Shown: positions 1-7,395 of the stretch, in pieces
How positions within the stretch are numbered: position 1 is the stretch's first letter
Layout of the letters: each line of letters begins with the position of its first letter
Source: Pseudomonadota bacterium
GTDB lineage: Bacteria; Bdellovibrionota_B; Oligoflexia; Silvanigrellales; Silvanigrellaceae
Reading direction: 5' to 3'
DNA: 58,256 nt
Assembly: GCA_009926615.1 (NCBI GenBank)
Contig: RFOM01000018.1
Span: 1 to 58,256, forward strand
The notes under the pieces: model-generated
Database searches by the model: none
Seen by the model: the letters and a program-made list of their open reading frames with translations, nothing else
What the model was told of the DNA's origin: nothing
Made by a program: the position numbers and the translations under genes

Positions 1-439
1 GACCGCGTTCGTTGGTCAGGATTCTGTCAAAGATGAAAACCATCTGCTCCATGTCAAAATCTTTAAGTTCGTCTTCCTTGAGCATAAACCGCCGGAAAAC
101 ATCTTCAATGTACTGATAGCCGGCCTCATCGCCGAGCTGTGCCATGACTGCCGCGTATTCGAGTTTGGTATTTATGTTAAGACTTTCAGCGAAGAATCGC
201 CTTGCATATGGAATAGCTTCGGAATGTCCGCCCATGGCAAACACATAAGCGTGAAACTTGAAAGCCTCCGGACGGCCGTCTTTTGCCAGCAAAACTTCAA
301 AATGAGCTTTGGAAAACTCTTGCGGGGGCAGCTTTGAAGCCAGCTCTTTCAACTCTCTGAAAAAGCCTTCTCCGGAATCCTCAAGATCAACATAGCTCAA
401 CATTTTTTGAAGAGCCTCTTCATGTGTGTATTTTTTCAT
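1..439 (-). CDS. Putative EndoU-toxin immunity protein, second copy (partial, 3' end outside window)
   Basis: Partial gene read leftward from ATG at 437-439 and open to the window edge. Translation begins MKKYTHEEALQKM and aligns along its whole visible length with the gene at 500-1003, sharing blocks such as AFKFHAYVFAMGGHSE and MAQLGDEAGYQ. The first 39 bases of the window are identical to 569-607, so this is a tandem duplication. I recognise no named family; it is predicted soluble, acidic and without a signal peptide, as expected of a cytosolic protein. Because it lies directly downstream of a toxin gene, I infer an immunity role. It could instead be an orphan immunity gene against a related toxin variant. 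Confidence 0.7.
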   Translation of the reverse strand, partial: MKKYTHEEALQKMLSYVDLEDSGEGFFRELKELASKLPPQEFSKAHFEVLLAKDGRPEAFKFHAYVFAMGGHSEAIPYARRFFAESLNINTKLEYAAVMAQLGDEAGYQYIEDVFRRFMLKEDELKDFDMEQMVFIFDRILTNERG

Positions 440-499
440 TACAGCATTCCTCAAGCGGGAAAAATTGAACCCCAATTTTTCAAAAAAACACAATTATTC

Positions 500-1003
500 T
501 TATTCCAGAGTCTCCCAGACAACATAGTAGTCCGCCTCTTTGCGATAGCGCGCAAGCATCTCCTGACCGCGTTCGTTGGTCAGGATTCTGTCAAAGATGA
601 AAATCAAATCTTCCATATCAAAGCTCTTAAGCTCTTCTTCCTTCCGCATAAACCGCTGAAAAACATCCTCATTGAACTGATAGCCGGCCTCATCGCCGAG
701 CTGTGCCATGACGGCGGCATAATCGAGTTTGGTTTTAAGACGCCCACTTTCGCTGAAGAATTTCCGCACATAGGGAAGTACCTCGGAATGCCCGCCCATG
801 GCGAAAACGTATGCGTGAAATTTGAAAGCTTCGGCAGTGCCGTCTGCCTCGAGCAGTCGCTCAAAATGCTCCGCGGTAAAAGGCTCCGCAGGAAGACGCT
901 CTGCAAAATCCCGAAGTCCCCTGAAGTATCCATCGCCCGAATCTTCAAGATCACTGTAATTCAAAAACTTTTGCAAAGCTTCATTGTGCGTGTAGCTCTT
1001 CAT
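500..1003 (-). CDS. Putative immunity protein for the adjacent EndoU toxin
   Basis: A 167-residue acidic cytosolic-type protein, last full gene of the minus-strand toxin operon. An in-frame GTG at 1054 would give 17 extra residues, but the ATG at 1003 matches the start of the tandem paralogue at 439 and has an AAAGGG Shine-Dalgarno sequence 8 nt upstream, so I prefer 1003. No signal peptide, membrane segment or catalytic motif is visible. Position is the main evidence: the start lies just past the stop of the EndoU toxin gene, as is typical of polymorphic toxin-immunity pairs. The fold and family are not recognised. Immunity function is inferred, not seen. Confidence 0.65.
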   Translation of the reverse strand: MKSYTHNEALQKFLNYSDLEDSGDGYFRGLRDFAERLPAEPFTAEHFERLLEADGTAEAFKFHAYVFAMGGHSEVLPYVRKFFSESGRLKTKLDYAAVMAQLGDEAGYQFNEDVFQRFMRKEEELKSFDMEDLIFIFDRILTNERGQEMLARYRKEADYYVVWETLE

Positions 1004-1054
1004 TTCGCGAACCCTTTCAACCTTGGGCTTGAAATCCTGAAATCCCAAATTCAC

Positions 1055-3046
1055 CTATTGAATCCACTTTGGAAAGGCACTGTTCGGTTTGCCGTCTTTG
1101 CCATAATTGACAAGCACCGTCACCCCGTCGTGCACGACCTCCATTCGGAAGCCGTCGTCGCCTTTGTAAACAACCTTTCCGTTCTTGGCCGAGGCTTCAA
1201 CCGCGGCTTCGATAGTTTCGGGTGTCCAGTGAGCGGGAAAGAGGGTTTTGCCGTTGGGCGCTCCGAATCCGTTTGCTGCTGCACCTTTCAATTTTCCAAT
1301 TTCCCTGTTTGTCAACGCACTGTCCGGAAAGACCACCCGCTCAACACCGTTGGGAAGCATTTCTCTCGACACCGGTGCGTTGTGCGCAGGAGCCAGTTCC
1401 AGATACTGCCGCAAACCATCCTGAGTATGCAGACCGCCGTCGATCCGGACTTTCAATTTATCATTGCTGACACGGATATTGCCGTACCAAATATGACGCC
1501 TCGCATAAGGTGTCATCGTCCCTTGCGCCATGATCTTGGGAGCAGCGCGGTCCAGCGTCTTTGCGATTTTCACAGTCTCTTCGTAAAGCTTTTCGCCCTC
1601 CTGAGCGCCGTGAATTCCCTTGGCGTTATTTTTGAATGCCTTAAGAACTTTGCCTGCACTGCCGGCCGCGATTGCCATCGCAAAAACAGGAGCCGAACCC
1701 GACAAGGCGGCAATGGTTCCCATCGCAAGCGCGCCGACGGCAAAGGCTCGTTCGACTGTTGTGCAGTCACGGACGAAAGCTCCTGCCTGATCGTCAAAAT
1801 CAAGAGTCTTTCCGGAAAACGCCTCAACCACATTAAACGGAAGATCGATCAGCTCGTTCATGCGGGCAAAGCCGAGAGCAAAAGGCAAAAGCTTTCTGGC
1901 AGTCTCTGCCGCTTCATTGGCGAGCGAAATCAATCCTTCATTTTCCAAACTCTGTGCGGCCCTGCTCATTGAGGTTGCTGCCGTCAAAGTTTGCCGGTCG
2001 TAATCACCTTTGTGCTGCGATGCAGACGCAAAAGCACGGGCTGCATTCATCCGCAGTTCGTAGGACGCAAGATCGCCGCGTTCAGCACTTTGCTTTGCGA
2101 TTTCAGCAAGGACATCGGCGCTGTCATTGAGCTCCGGAATTTCGGCAGTTTCACGCAGGGATTCATTGATACGGCCGAATCTTTCCAACTCGTCCGCGCT
2201 CGGCTTGAATCCGCCCTTTAATGAGGAGCTCCGGTCAGAACTTGCAGGCTCATCTTGCGTTCCTGCAATCTTTTGAATTCGCTCAACACCGGAGTTGTGC
2301 GCCTGAATAAGCTCCTGTCTGACGCTGTTGGCGTTTTCGACCTGCTCCTGACTTTCCTTCAGGGCATCGTTAGCGGCTTTTTCGGCCTTTTCTGCAAGTT
2401 CCTTTTGTTCCTGAATCAGCTTGTCTTCGATTTCTTTTGTCGCAGCTTTTGCCTTTTCCAGCTTCTCTTTGTCGCCGGACAGAGCATTGTCGATTCTCTC
2501 AAGTTCCCGTTGTACGTCTGCGAGCGTCTTCAGGTCTTCCTTTTTCGCAGCCGGAATATCGGACCTGTCTGCACGGACAAATTGTCTTGCTTCAGAGAGC
2601 ACAGGATCGTTTTCATCAAGTCCCTCAATCCCCTGACAGCCGACACTTCGGCACGCCGCAAGCACTTCGGCCATGCGTTCACCGTGGCCCGCAAGATATT
2701 CGCGCTGTGCATCCAGCAACTCGCCGCCATCATTCATTTCGGCATGGATCTTGGGCAATCCGGTAGGATATCGCGGTGAATCAGCCTCGCCCTCTTCATC
2801 GGACGTAAAATAAAAATCAATTTCTTCGGTTCCGTGATCATCGCGTGTGTGACTGTAACCGTCCGGTTCAACCGTGTTGACCTCTCCGCGTTGTTCACCA
2901 AGGTAATTTTGAAAAAACGATCTTCCCGAACCTGAGGCTGTGTTCGTGCTGTTGTGCAAATACCCGCTGCAGGCCGTATTGAAGAGCAGCAGATATGCGA
3001 GTCCTGCGGAAATAATTTTTTTGCTTTTTGAGTTTTTGCGCGTCAT
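1055..3046 (-). CDS. Lipoprotein polymorphic toxin with C-terminal EndoU-like nuclease domain
   Basis: A 663-residue protein. Residues 1-26 form a lipoprotein signal ending FNTAC (Cys26), suggesting secretion and lipid anchoring. Residues about 170-250 are a Lys/Glu-rich coiled coil. Residues about 385-470 hold a conserved-looking stretch (LPFNVVEAFSGKTL) followed by a hydrophobic Ala/Gly segment resembling pretoxin regions of polymorphic toxins. Residues about 515-663 resemble bacterial EndoU RNases: RRHIW with His518, GGLHT with His540, GKTLFPAHWTPETI with Lys600, and the terminal NSAFP motif. EndoU toxins cleave RNA, often tRNA, in target cells. ATG at 3046 has a GGAGA site. It lies 12 bp after the coiled-coil gene and before the immunity candidates. 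A lipid anchor on an EndoU toxin is unusual; the delivery route is unknown. Confidence 0.75.
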   Translation of the reverse strand: MTRKNSKSKKIISAGLAYLLLFNTACSGYLHNSTNTASGSGRSFFQNYLGEQRGEVNTVEPDGYSHTRDDHGTEEIDFYFTSDEEGEADSPRYPTGLPKIHAEMNDGGELLDAQREYLAGHGERMAEVLAACRSVGCQGIEGLDENDPVLSEARQFVRADRSDIPAAKKEDLKTLADVQRELERIDNALSGDKEKLEKAKAATKEIEDKLIQEQKELAEKAEKAANDALKESQEQVENANSVRQELIQAHNSGVERIQKIAGTQDEPASSDRSSSLKGGFKPSADELERFGRINESLRETAEIPELNDSADVLAEIAKQSAERGDLASYELRMNAARAFASASQHKGDYDRQTLTAATSMSRAAQSLENEGLISLANEAAETARKLLPFALGFARMNELIDLPFNVVEAFSGKTLDFDDQAGAFVRDCTTVERAFAVGALAMGTIAALSGSAPVFAMAIAAGSAGKVLKAFKNNAKGIHGAQEGEKLYEETVKIAKTLDRAAPKIMAQGTMTPYARRHIWYGNIRVSNDKLKVRIDGGLHTQDGLRQYLELAPAHNAPVSREMLPNGVERVVFPDSALTNREIGKLKGAAANGFGAPNGKTLFPAHWTPETIEAAVEASAKNGKVVYKGDDGFRMEVVHDGVTVLVNYGKDGKPNSAFPKWIQ

Positions 3047-3058
3047 GTCTTCTCCGGA

Positions 3059-4207
3059 TTATTTCGCAACGGTATTAATTGAAAGATTGACCTGACCGAG
3101 CCACTGAGTCAGCGCTTTGCGGCGCTGGTAAAGGCTCTGTTCAAGGTCGGAAATTGCCGGTGATGCTGTGTTTGAATCGGCCGGAGAAAGAGTTCTTTTG
3201 TGCAGCTGCAACTGCCCCAGCAACACATCGCATCCGGCAATTGCAAGCCGCAGGTTTTGGTCAGCCTTGACAGGGTCGGCATTTTTACCGGACAGAAATC
3301 CGCGCGCAGGACCATCCTGCAGAGCTTCTTTAAACCACCAGCGTTCTGCTTCAGTGCGCAGGCGGAGCTCTTCGAGTGAAAGTGTGATTCTTTCAATAAG
3401 CGAATTCGCCGTCTGACCGGAAGCCTGCGCCAGTGCCGCAGATATTTTCTGCTGCATGGCATAATTGAACGCGCCGAGCACACGCGCACGCTTGTTCTGC
3501 AACTCACCGAAAAGTTTTCTTGAAAGGGACAGACTTACAGATGCCTCCCCCCCCTCGTGAACGAGTTTCTGTGCCACGTCCGTCAGTTGAGGAGTGCATT
3601 TTCTTATGCCGTCCTCATTTCTTTTGACTTGTGAGATTGCCTTCTGCAAATTGACCAACTGAAAAGAAAGCTCTCTGAGATAAACTTCCTCTTCGCCGGT
3701 TTGCTTCTCGAATTCGGACCTGAGCTGACGAATGCTCAAGGGAATCCGTTCGAGCAACAAGTCGAGTTGATTTTTGTCGGCCGCGGTTGTGCCGTCGGGA
3801 TTTTGAACGAGTGTCAGTTCCGTCTTGGAAAATTCATCAAGTGAATCAAAAAACGAATTGTGTTTTGCTGCCAGTTGGCCGGAACGGAATGCGAAGGAAT
3901 TTTTATCCGTACGGCGGCCCAGAGACTGAAGTTGTTCAGTCAGACCGGAAAGACTCTGGTAAGCCGAATGAATGCAGTTGTTGGTCTCTTTCAGGCTCTG
4001 AATATTCTTTTGCGACTGCTGCAAATCAGCACTGAGCTGCCCGATTTCCTTTTTGAGTCTCTCGAATCGCTCTTTGAACGGTTCTCCGTTTGGAGCTCTG
4101 ATTATCGTCTCGGCGTGCGCCGGCGAGATGGGGCAGTAAATGGAAATGCCGGCAGCGATCATGGCAATGACTCGCGCCGGTGAGTGTCGGTGGAAGATAT
4201 AAAACAT
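3059..4207 (-). CDS. Secreted coiled-coil protein, first gene of the toxin operon
   Basis: A 382-residue protein of unrecognised family. The N-terminus has a signal peptide ending near PAHAET, so it should be exported to the periplasm or beyond. The body is almost wholly helical and polar, with heptad-like stretches at about residues 45-75 and 150-210 and no membrane segment after the signal. The start ATG at 4207 has a GGAG site 8 nt upstream. The gap to the toxin start is only 12 bp, so the two are surely co-transcribed. By analogy with toxin operons it may help export, anchor or chaperone the toxin, but nothing in the sequence shows this. Confidence 0.7.
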   Translation of the reverse strand: MFYIFHRHSPARVIAMIAAGISIYCPISPAHAETIIRAPNGEPFKERFERLKKEIGQLSADLQQSQKNIQSLKETNNCIHSAYQSLSGLTEQLQSLGRRTDKNSFAFRSGQLAAKHNSFFDSLDEFSKTELTLVQNPDGTTAADKNQLDLLLERIPLSIRQLRSEFEKQTGEEEVYLRELSFQLVNLQKAISQVKRNEDGIRKCTPQLTDVAQKLVHEGGEASVSLSLSRKLFGELQNKRARVLGAFNYAMQQKISAALAQASGQTANSLIERITLSLEELRLRTEAERWWFKEALQDGPARGFLSGKNADPVKADQNLRLAIAGCDVLLGQLQLHKRTLSPADSNTASPAISDLEQSLYQRRKALTQWLGQVNLSINTVAK

Positions 4208-4247
4208 GGATTGGCTCCGGAACTGGGGTTATTGAACACACCCCCTA

Positions 4248-4264
4248 AGCACGGCCCGTGCCAA
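4248..4264 (-). promoter_or_regulatory. Sigma-54 promoter for the toxin operon
   Basis: On the minus strand this reads TTGGCACGGGCCGTGCT. It matches the -24/-12 consensus YTGGCACGRNNNTTGCW at all but one defined position, with GG and GC 12 bp apart as required. The predicted start is near 4237, giving a leader of about 30 nt before the ATG at 4207. Part of the site (4249-4261) is palindromic, so an operator is an alternative reading. Confidence 0.6.
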
Positions 4265-4271
4265 GCCCTTT

Positions 4272-4361
4272 TTGCCGAAATTTCAGACTTTCTTGCCGGA
4301 TGATTTTCGGACGTTGGCTGAAAACCGGCCAAAAATTCGACCAATTTGGCTGAAAATCGGC
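4272..4361. promoter_or_regulatory. Repeated activator-site-like elements between divergent sigma-54 promoters
   Basis: Two direct copies of TTGGCTGAAAAYCGGC lie at 4314-4329 and 4346-4361, exactly 32 bp apart (about three helical turns). An inverted relative, TTGCCGAAATTTCAG, is at 4272-4286, and a looser one, TTGCCGGATGATTTTCGG, is near 4293-4310. Phased repeats just upstream of sigma-54 promoters are typical binding sites for enhancer-binding proteins. One set here could serve both divergent promoters. Confidence 0.5.
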
Positions 4362-4403
4362 ACGCCTATCCGTTTTTTTGCGGGAAATTATTGCTGAATT
4401 GAG

Positions 4404-4420
4404 TTGGCACGATTCATGCA
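4404..4420 (+). promoter_or_regulatory. Sigma-54 promoter for the Cys-rich lipoprotein gene
   Basis: TTGGCACGATTCATGCA matches the sigma-54 consensus with one mismatch (ATGCA for TTGCW). GG is at 4406-4407 and GC at 4418-4419, the required 12-bp phase. Transcription should start near 4431, about 46 nt before the ATG at 4477. Confidence 0.65.
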
Positions 4421-4476
4421 AAGGCCGTCCCGCAATCAAAACGGTCCACTCAATTACAGGATAGGGAAATATTCCG

Positions 4477-5757
4477 ATGCTTATCAAAAACACTTTCGTT
4501 CCGGCAGCACTCATTTCAACCGCGGCAATGGGATTCAACCTTTTGATTTCCGCCTGCGGCAGCGAATCCGAGCAAAGGCTGGTCAGATTAAATAACGATT
4601 CACCGACAGCGCCCGCTCCCCTGACAAAAGCTGAACCCCAAAAAGACGAGAAGAAGAAACCTGCTGCTGCCAAAAGACTTCGCAGACTCGGTGCAACCGA
4701 GATCGCTTCCATCAAGCCCATCGAGATGAAAACAGGCCGATTTCAGGAATGCGGAGTGGAAACATACCACCAGCGGGCGGACCTGCTGTGCGGTGCAGAT
4801 CAGTTCAAACTCAGCTCCAGCCCGATGTGTGCACCTATCATTAAAGAAGATCCTCAATTCGGTGTCCGGACTTACAGACTCGGTCGCGGTGAAGCCTGCG
4901 GTGTTGAAGAATATTTTGCAAAGCCCGACGAGGCCTGCGGTGCCGATACCGAGGAATTCTGGTCGGAGTGGGACAAAAGTTGTCCGAGCGGATATGCGGC
5001 CGGTTCGTGGTACTCGGCTTTGGCCAACACGGAAACACGCGTAAAATATTACTCTGCGTTTGATGTGCGGGTTGAAACCCGTCATCGGTGTACAAAAAGA
5101 ACATTGCGCACCTGTGCACGTCCCGAATTCGGCGTGAAGCAATACAAAGAATGCCGTCACGAATCATTCGGCGCGGAAAATTTCAATTCGGGAGTTGCAG
5201 GATACGAAGTCTGCCGCGATCCCGCGCACGGCGTAGAAAGTTACAAGGTATGCCGCCATGAAACGTTCGGTGTGGAAGCATACAAGTCTTGCTCGCTTTA
5301 CATGACTCAGCCCGAGATGGACGGATACCTCAAGGCTCAGGCCGATGTCCTTCCTGCCCTTCAAACAACTCTGCTCGACACGGCTGCAATCTTTTATTCA
5401 CATGCAGGAAAGCAAAAAGCCCTCGCTTGCCTTGTGAAAGACATCGTCAATGATCCCAATCAAAAGGAGCTCGCCGAGGATCTGAAAAACCGGTACTACA
5501 CTCTGACTGACAGGTTCTGGTCCGAAAGCGAAGCAAGCCAGTGCGCTCAGGATTTTGTTGAAATTGACGATGCCGAATGTACGCAGGATGACATCAGCAT
5601 TACCTGCACGGCACTTAAATCGTTCAGGACAGTTCAGGCAGCGATGCGCACGGCGCGAAAAAATCTGACACTCCTGAGTGATGAAGCACACCGGCGCGGC
5701 AGCACGGCATCAGCCGATGCAATCAAGGGACTTTTGGACGCGGCACGAAACAATTGA
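4477..5757 (+). CDS. Cys-rich repeat lipoprotein
   Basis: A 426-residue predicted lipoprotein of unrecognised family. The signal peptide ends LISAC (lipidated Cys27), followed by a disordered Pro/Lys-rich linker to about residue 70. Residues 88-272 contain at least seven copies of a short unit close to xFGVxxY, for example QFGVRTY, EFGVKQY, AHGVESY and TFGVEAY, interleaved with CRHE/CRD and CGAD motifs. The many Cys residues suggest disulfide-linked repeats exposed outside the cytoplasm. The C-terminal 150 residues are helical with a few more Cys. An AGGATAGGG site precedes the ATG. It is divergent to the toxin operon and has a sigma-54 promoter of its own. A role as a surface adhesin, receptor or partner of the toxin module is possible but unproven. 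Confidence 0.8.
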   Translation: MLIKNTFVPAALISTAAMGFNLLISACGSESEQRLVRLNNDSPTAPAPLTKAEPQKDEKKKPAAAKRLRRLGATEIASIKPIEMKTGRFQECGVETYHQRADLLCGADQFKLSSSPMCAPIIKEDPQFGVRTYRLGRGEACGVEEYFAKPDEACGADTEEFWSEWDKSCPSGYAAGSWYSALANTETRVKYYSAFDVRVETRHRCTKRTLRTCARPEFGVKQYKECRHESFGAENFNSGVAGYEVCRDPAHGVESYKVCRHETFGVEAYKSCSLYMTQPEMDGYLKAQADVLPALQTTLLDTAAIFYSHAGKQKALACLVKDIVNDPNQKELAEDLKNRYYTLTDRFWSESEASQCAQDFVEIDDAECTQDDISITCTALKSFRTVQAAMRTARKNLTLLSDEAHRRGSTASADAIKGLLDAARNN

Positions 5758-5859
5758 GCCGCAGATGTGTATTCCCGTTCGGCAAAAAAGTTGACAAGGT
5801 CCGGCTGAATTGAACAAGCTGCAATGCGGTGAGATTCATTCACCGGCAAAGAGCGGGTC

Positions 5860-6384
5860 ATGAAAAAAATCTTGGACAAAATAACTCTGAGCCGGCTGGT
5901 CCTCGCCGGCCTTATTATTTTTATTGTCGTTCGGCGCGGTCCGGAAGTCCTCAAAAATTTCAGACATGAGCAGCAAATCTTCCCTCCTCAAAGCCTTTAC
6001 TCTGCCTCAAATACGCCGTTCACTTTCCCTCCGTCCGACGGCCGCAGGTCTGCAGCTCTTTTTTGGACGACTTGGTGCGGCCCGTGCAAACTTGAAATGG
6101 AATTGATTAAGCGCTCGATAGTCAGGAACAACATTCCTGCAGAGCGCATTTTTGCGATACACATCGAAGGTTCTGCGGAAGAGGTTACTGCTCACATGCA
6201 GAAGTACGGATTTAATTTTCCCGCACTTATCGATGTGCGCGGCAGCTTGGCAAGGACGCTCGAAGTCAGTTCAACACCGACACTGTTTTTAATCAACGAA
6301 CAGGGCAGGATCGAATGGGCTTCGTCGGGAATAGGACCGACAGACATCTTTAGGATTGAACGCTTTTTCACTGCCCCTGACTGA
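5860..6384 (+). CDS. TlpA-like membrane-anchored thioredoxin
   Basis: A 174-residue protein with one N-terminal membrane helix (residues about 8-26) and a periplasmic thioredoxin fold. The redox motif is WCGPC at about residue 71, and the cis-proline segment STPTLFLIN follows. The TlpA/ResE-type family reduces periplasmic disulfides or apocytochrome haem-binding Cys pairs. In this window, client proteins could be the many c-type cytochromes or the adjacent Cys-rich lipoprotein 102 bp upstream. The substrate cannot be told from sequence. It overlaps the convergent VC0807-like gene by 17 bp. Confidence 0.85.
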   Translation: MKKILDKITLSRLVLAGLIIFIVVRRGPEVLKNFRHEQQIFPPQSLYSASNTPFTFPPSDGRRSAALFWTTWCGPCKLEMELIKRSIVRNNIPAERIFAIHIEGSAEEVTAHMQKYGFNFPALIDVRGSLARTLEVSSTPTLFLINEQGRIEWASSGIGPTDIFRIERFFTAPD

Positions 6385-7090
6385 GCATGATTTCCTGTCG
6401 CGACAGATTGGTAATTTTGCTGATTCCGGTGAACATATACCAGAAGATAAATCCTGTAAAAATCAGCACGGGTACAGCGATCACAGGGAAACTCAGTGCA
6501 GTCATCCGACCGAGTTCGGCATTGAATTCGGGTGTCCCTGTCGGGCTTTTGAGGATGTATCTTGCCAACCCGAAATTCAGCGCGGCACTCAGAAAAAAAG
6601 AAAGAGAAAAGAGAATCGTCGAGCGGTAAACAAGGTTCTCATACTCGTTCTGGCGGCCATTCTGATTCAGGCGTTCCCTGATAAGGGCAACGTTGATCAG
6701 ACTTTCGTTCAGAAGAAGACTTTGGATCAGGGGCATTTTAATCTTTGCCGAGGCCAGCACCGCGATTCCGAGCGCCGACGGCACGGCCGCCTCTTTCACG
6801 GCGAACCAAAAACCGTCGGCGGTCAAAAATCCGAGTCCGCCGGTGAGCAGCACATTCAAAAGTCCGAATCCTGAAAAAAAGCTGATTTTACGGTTTTTCA
6901 ACAGTTCCGCGATTCCCGCGGAAAGCGGAAAGGCAAGTGCAGCCCAAAACGCCATTGTCGGACCAAGGCGCGCAGGATCGCTCAGTTTGGTGAGAATAAT
7001 TGAGGGCAAAATAACATTGAGTGCCAAATTCCAAAGCGGATTTTGCGTTTGTGTCTGGGGGACACTCTGATGACCTTGGGTTGTATTCAT
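6368..7090 (-). CDS. VC0807-like integral membrane protein
   Basis: A 240-residue protein with about six membrane helices. The opening NPLWNLALNVILPSIILTKLS, the GP-rich second helix and the WFAVKEAAVPSALGIAVLAS segment resemble the VC0807 family of bacterial membrane proteins, whose function is unknown; some are labelled as MFS-like or septation-like. The N-terminal 18 residues are Gln/Thr-rich and cytosolic. It is monocistronic and convergent with the thioredoxin gene. I infer family only from the pattern; no substrate or active residues can be assigned. Confidence 0.65.
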   Translation of the reverse strand: MNTTQGHQSVPQTQTQNPLWNLALNVILPSIILTKLSDPARLGPTMAFWAALAFPLSAGIAELLKNRKISFFSGFGLLNVLLTGGLGFLTADGFWFAVKEAAVPSALGIAVLASAKIKMPLIQSLLLNESLINVALIRERLNQNGRQNEYENLVYRSTILFSLSFFLSAALNFGLARYILKSPTGTPEFNAELGRMTALSFPVIAVPVLIFTGFIFWYMFTGISKITNLSRQEIMLSQGQ

Positions 7091-7140
7091 GTGATGGACG
7101 ACTTTTTCTGAATAGGGTTTGAACTGATTTCAGAAAGGGA

Positions 7141-7217
7141 TGGGGTGGCTGACGGGATTTGAACCCGCGCATGATGGAATCACAATCCATTGTCTTAACC
7201 GCTTGACTACAGCCACC
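7141..7217 (-). tRNA. tRNA-His (anticodon GTG)
   Basis: Read on the minus strand, the 77 nt fold into a full cloverleaf. The acceptor stem GTGGCTG pairs with CAGCCAC, and an additional 5' G (the G-1 unique to tRNA-His) lies opposite discriminator C73. The anticodon loop is ATTGTGATT with anticodon GTG, and the T-arm contains GGTTCAAATCC. The 3' CCA is encoded. It stands alone, with no other tRNA nearby. Confidence 0.95.
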
Positions 7218-7395
7218 GCGACGGTTGGCGAGGCTTTAACCAGTGGCACCTGAAGTGTCAAGACCTGTCTGCTTGCCCGACCCTTTGAAATCAGGCATGA
7301 ACTTCTGACGTTTCACAGGACTGTAACAAGTTTATGTTTAAGCCGCGCACCATCGGGAGTCCTGCCCAAGCGCGGCCGGCCGGAGGGTCTGACAG

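Noticed and set aside
407..1972. Long open frame antisense to the immunity and toxin genes
   Set aside because: It lies fully opposite genes with good ribosome sites, signal peptide and domain matches, and its own translation has no recognisable features.
7248..7266. TGGCAC element upstream of the ketosynthase gene
   Set aside because: No GC at the required distance, so not a sigma-54 promoter.
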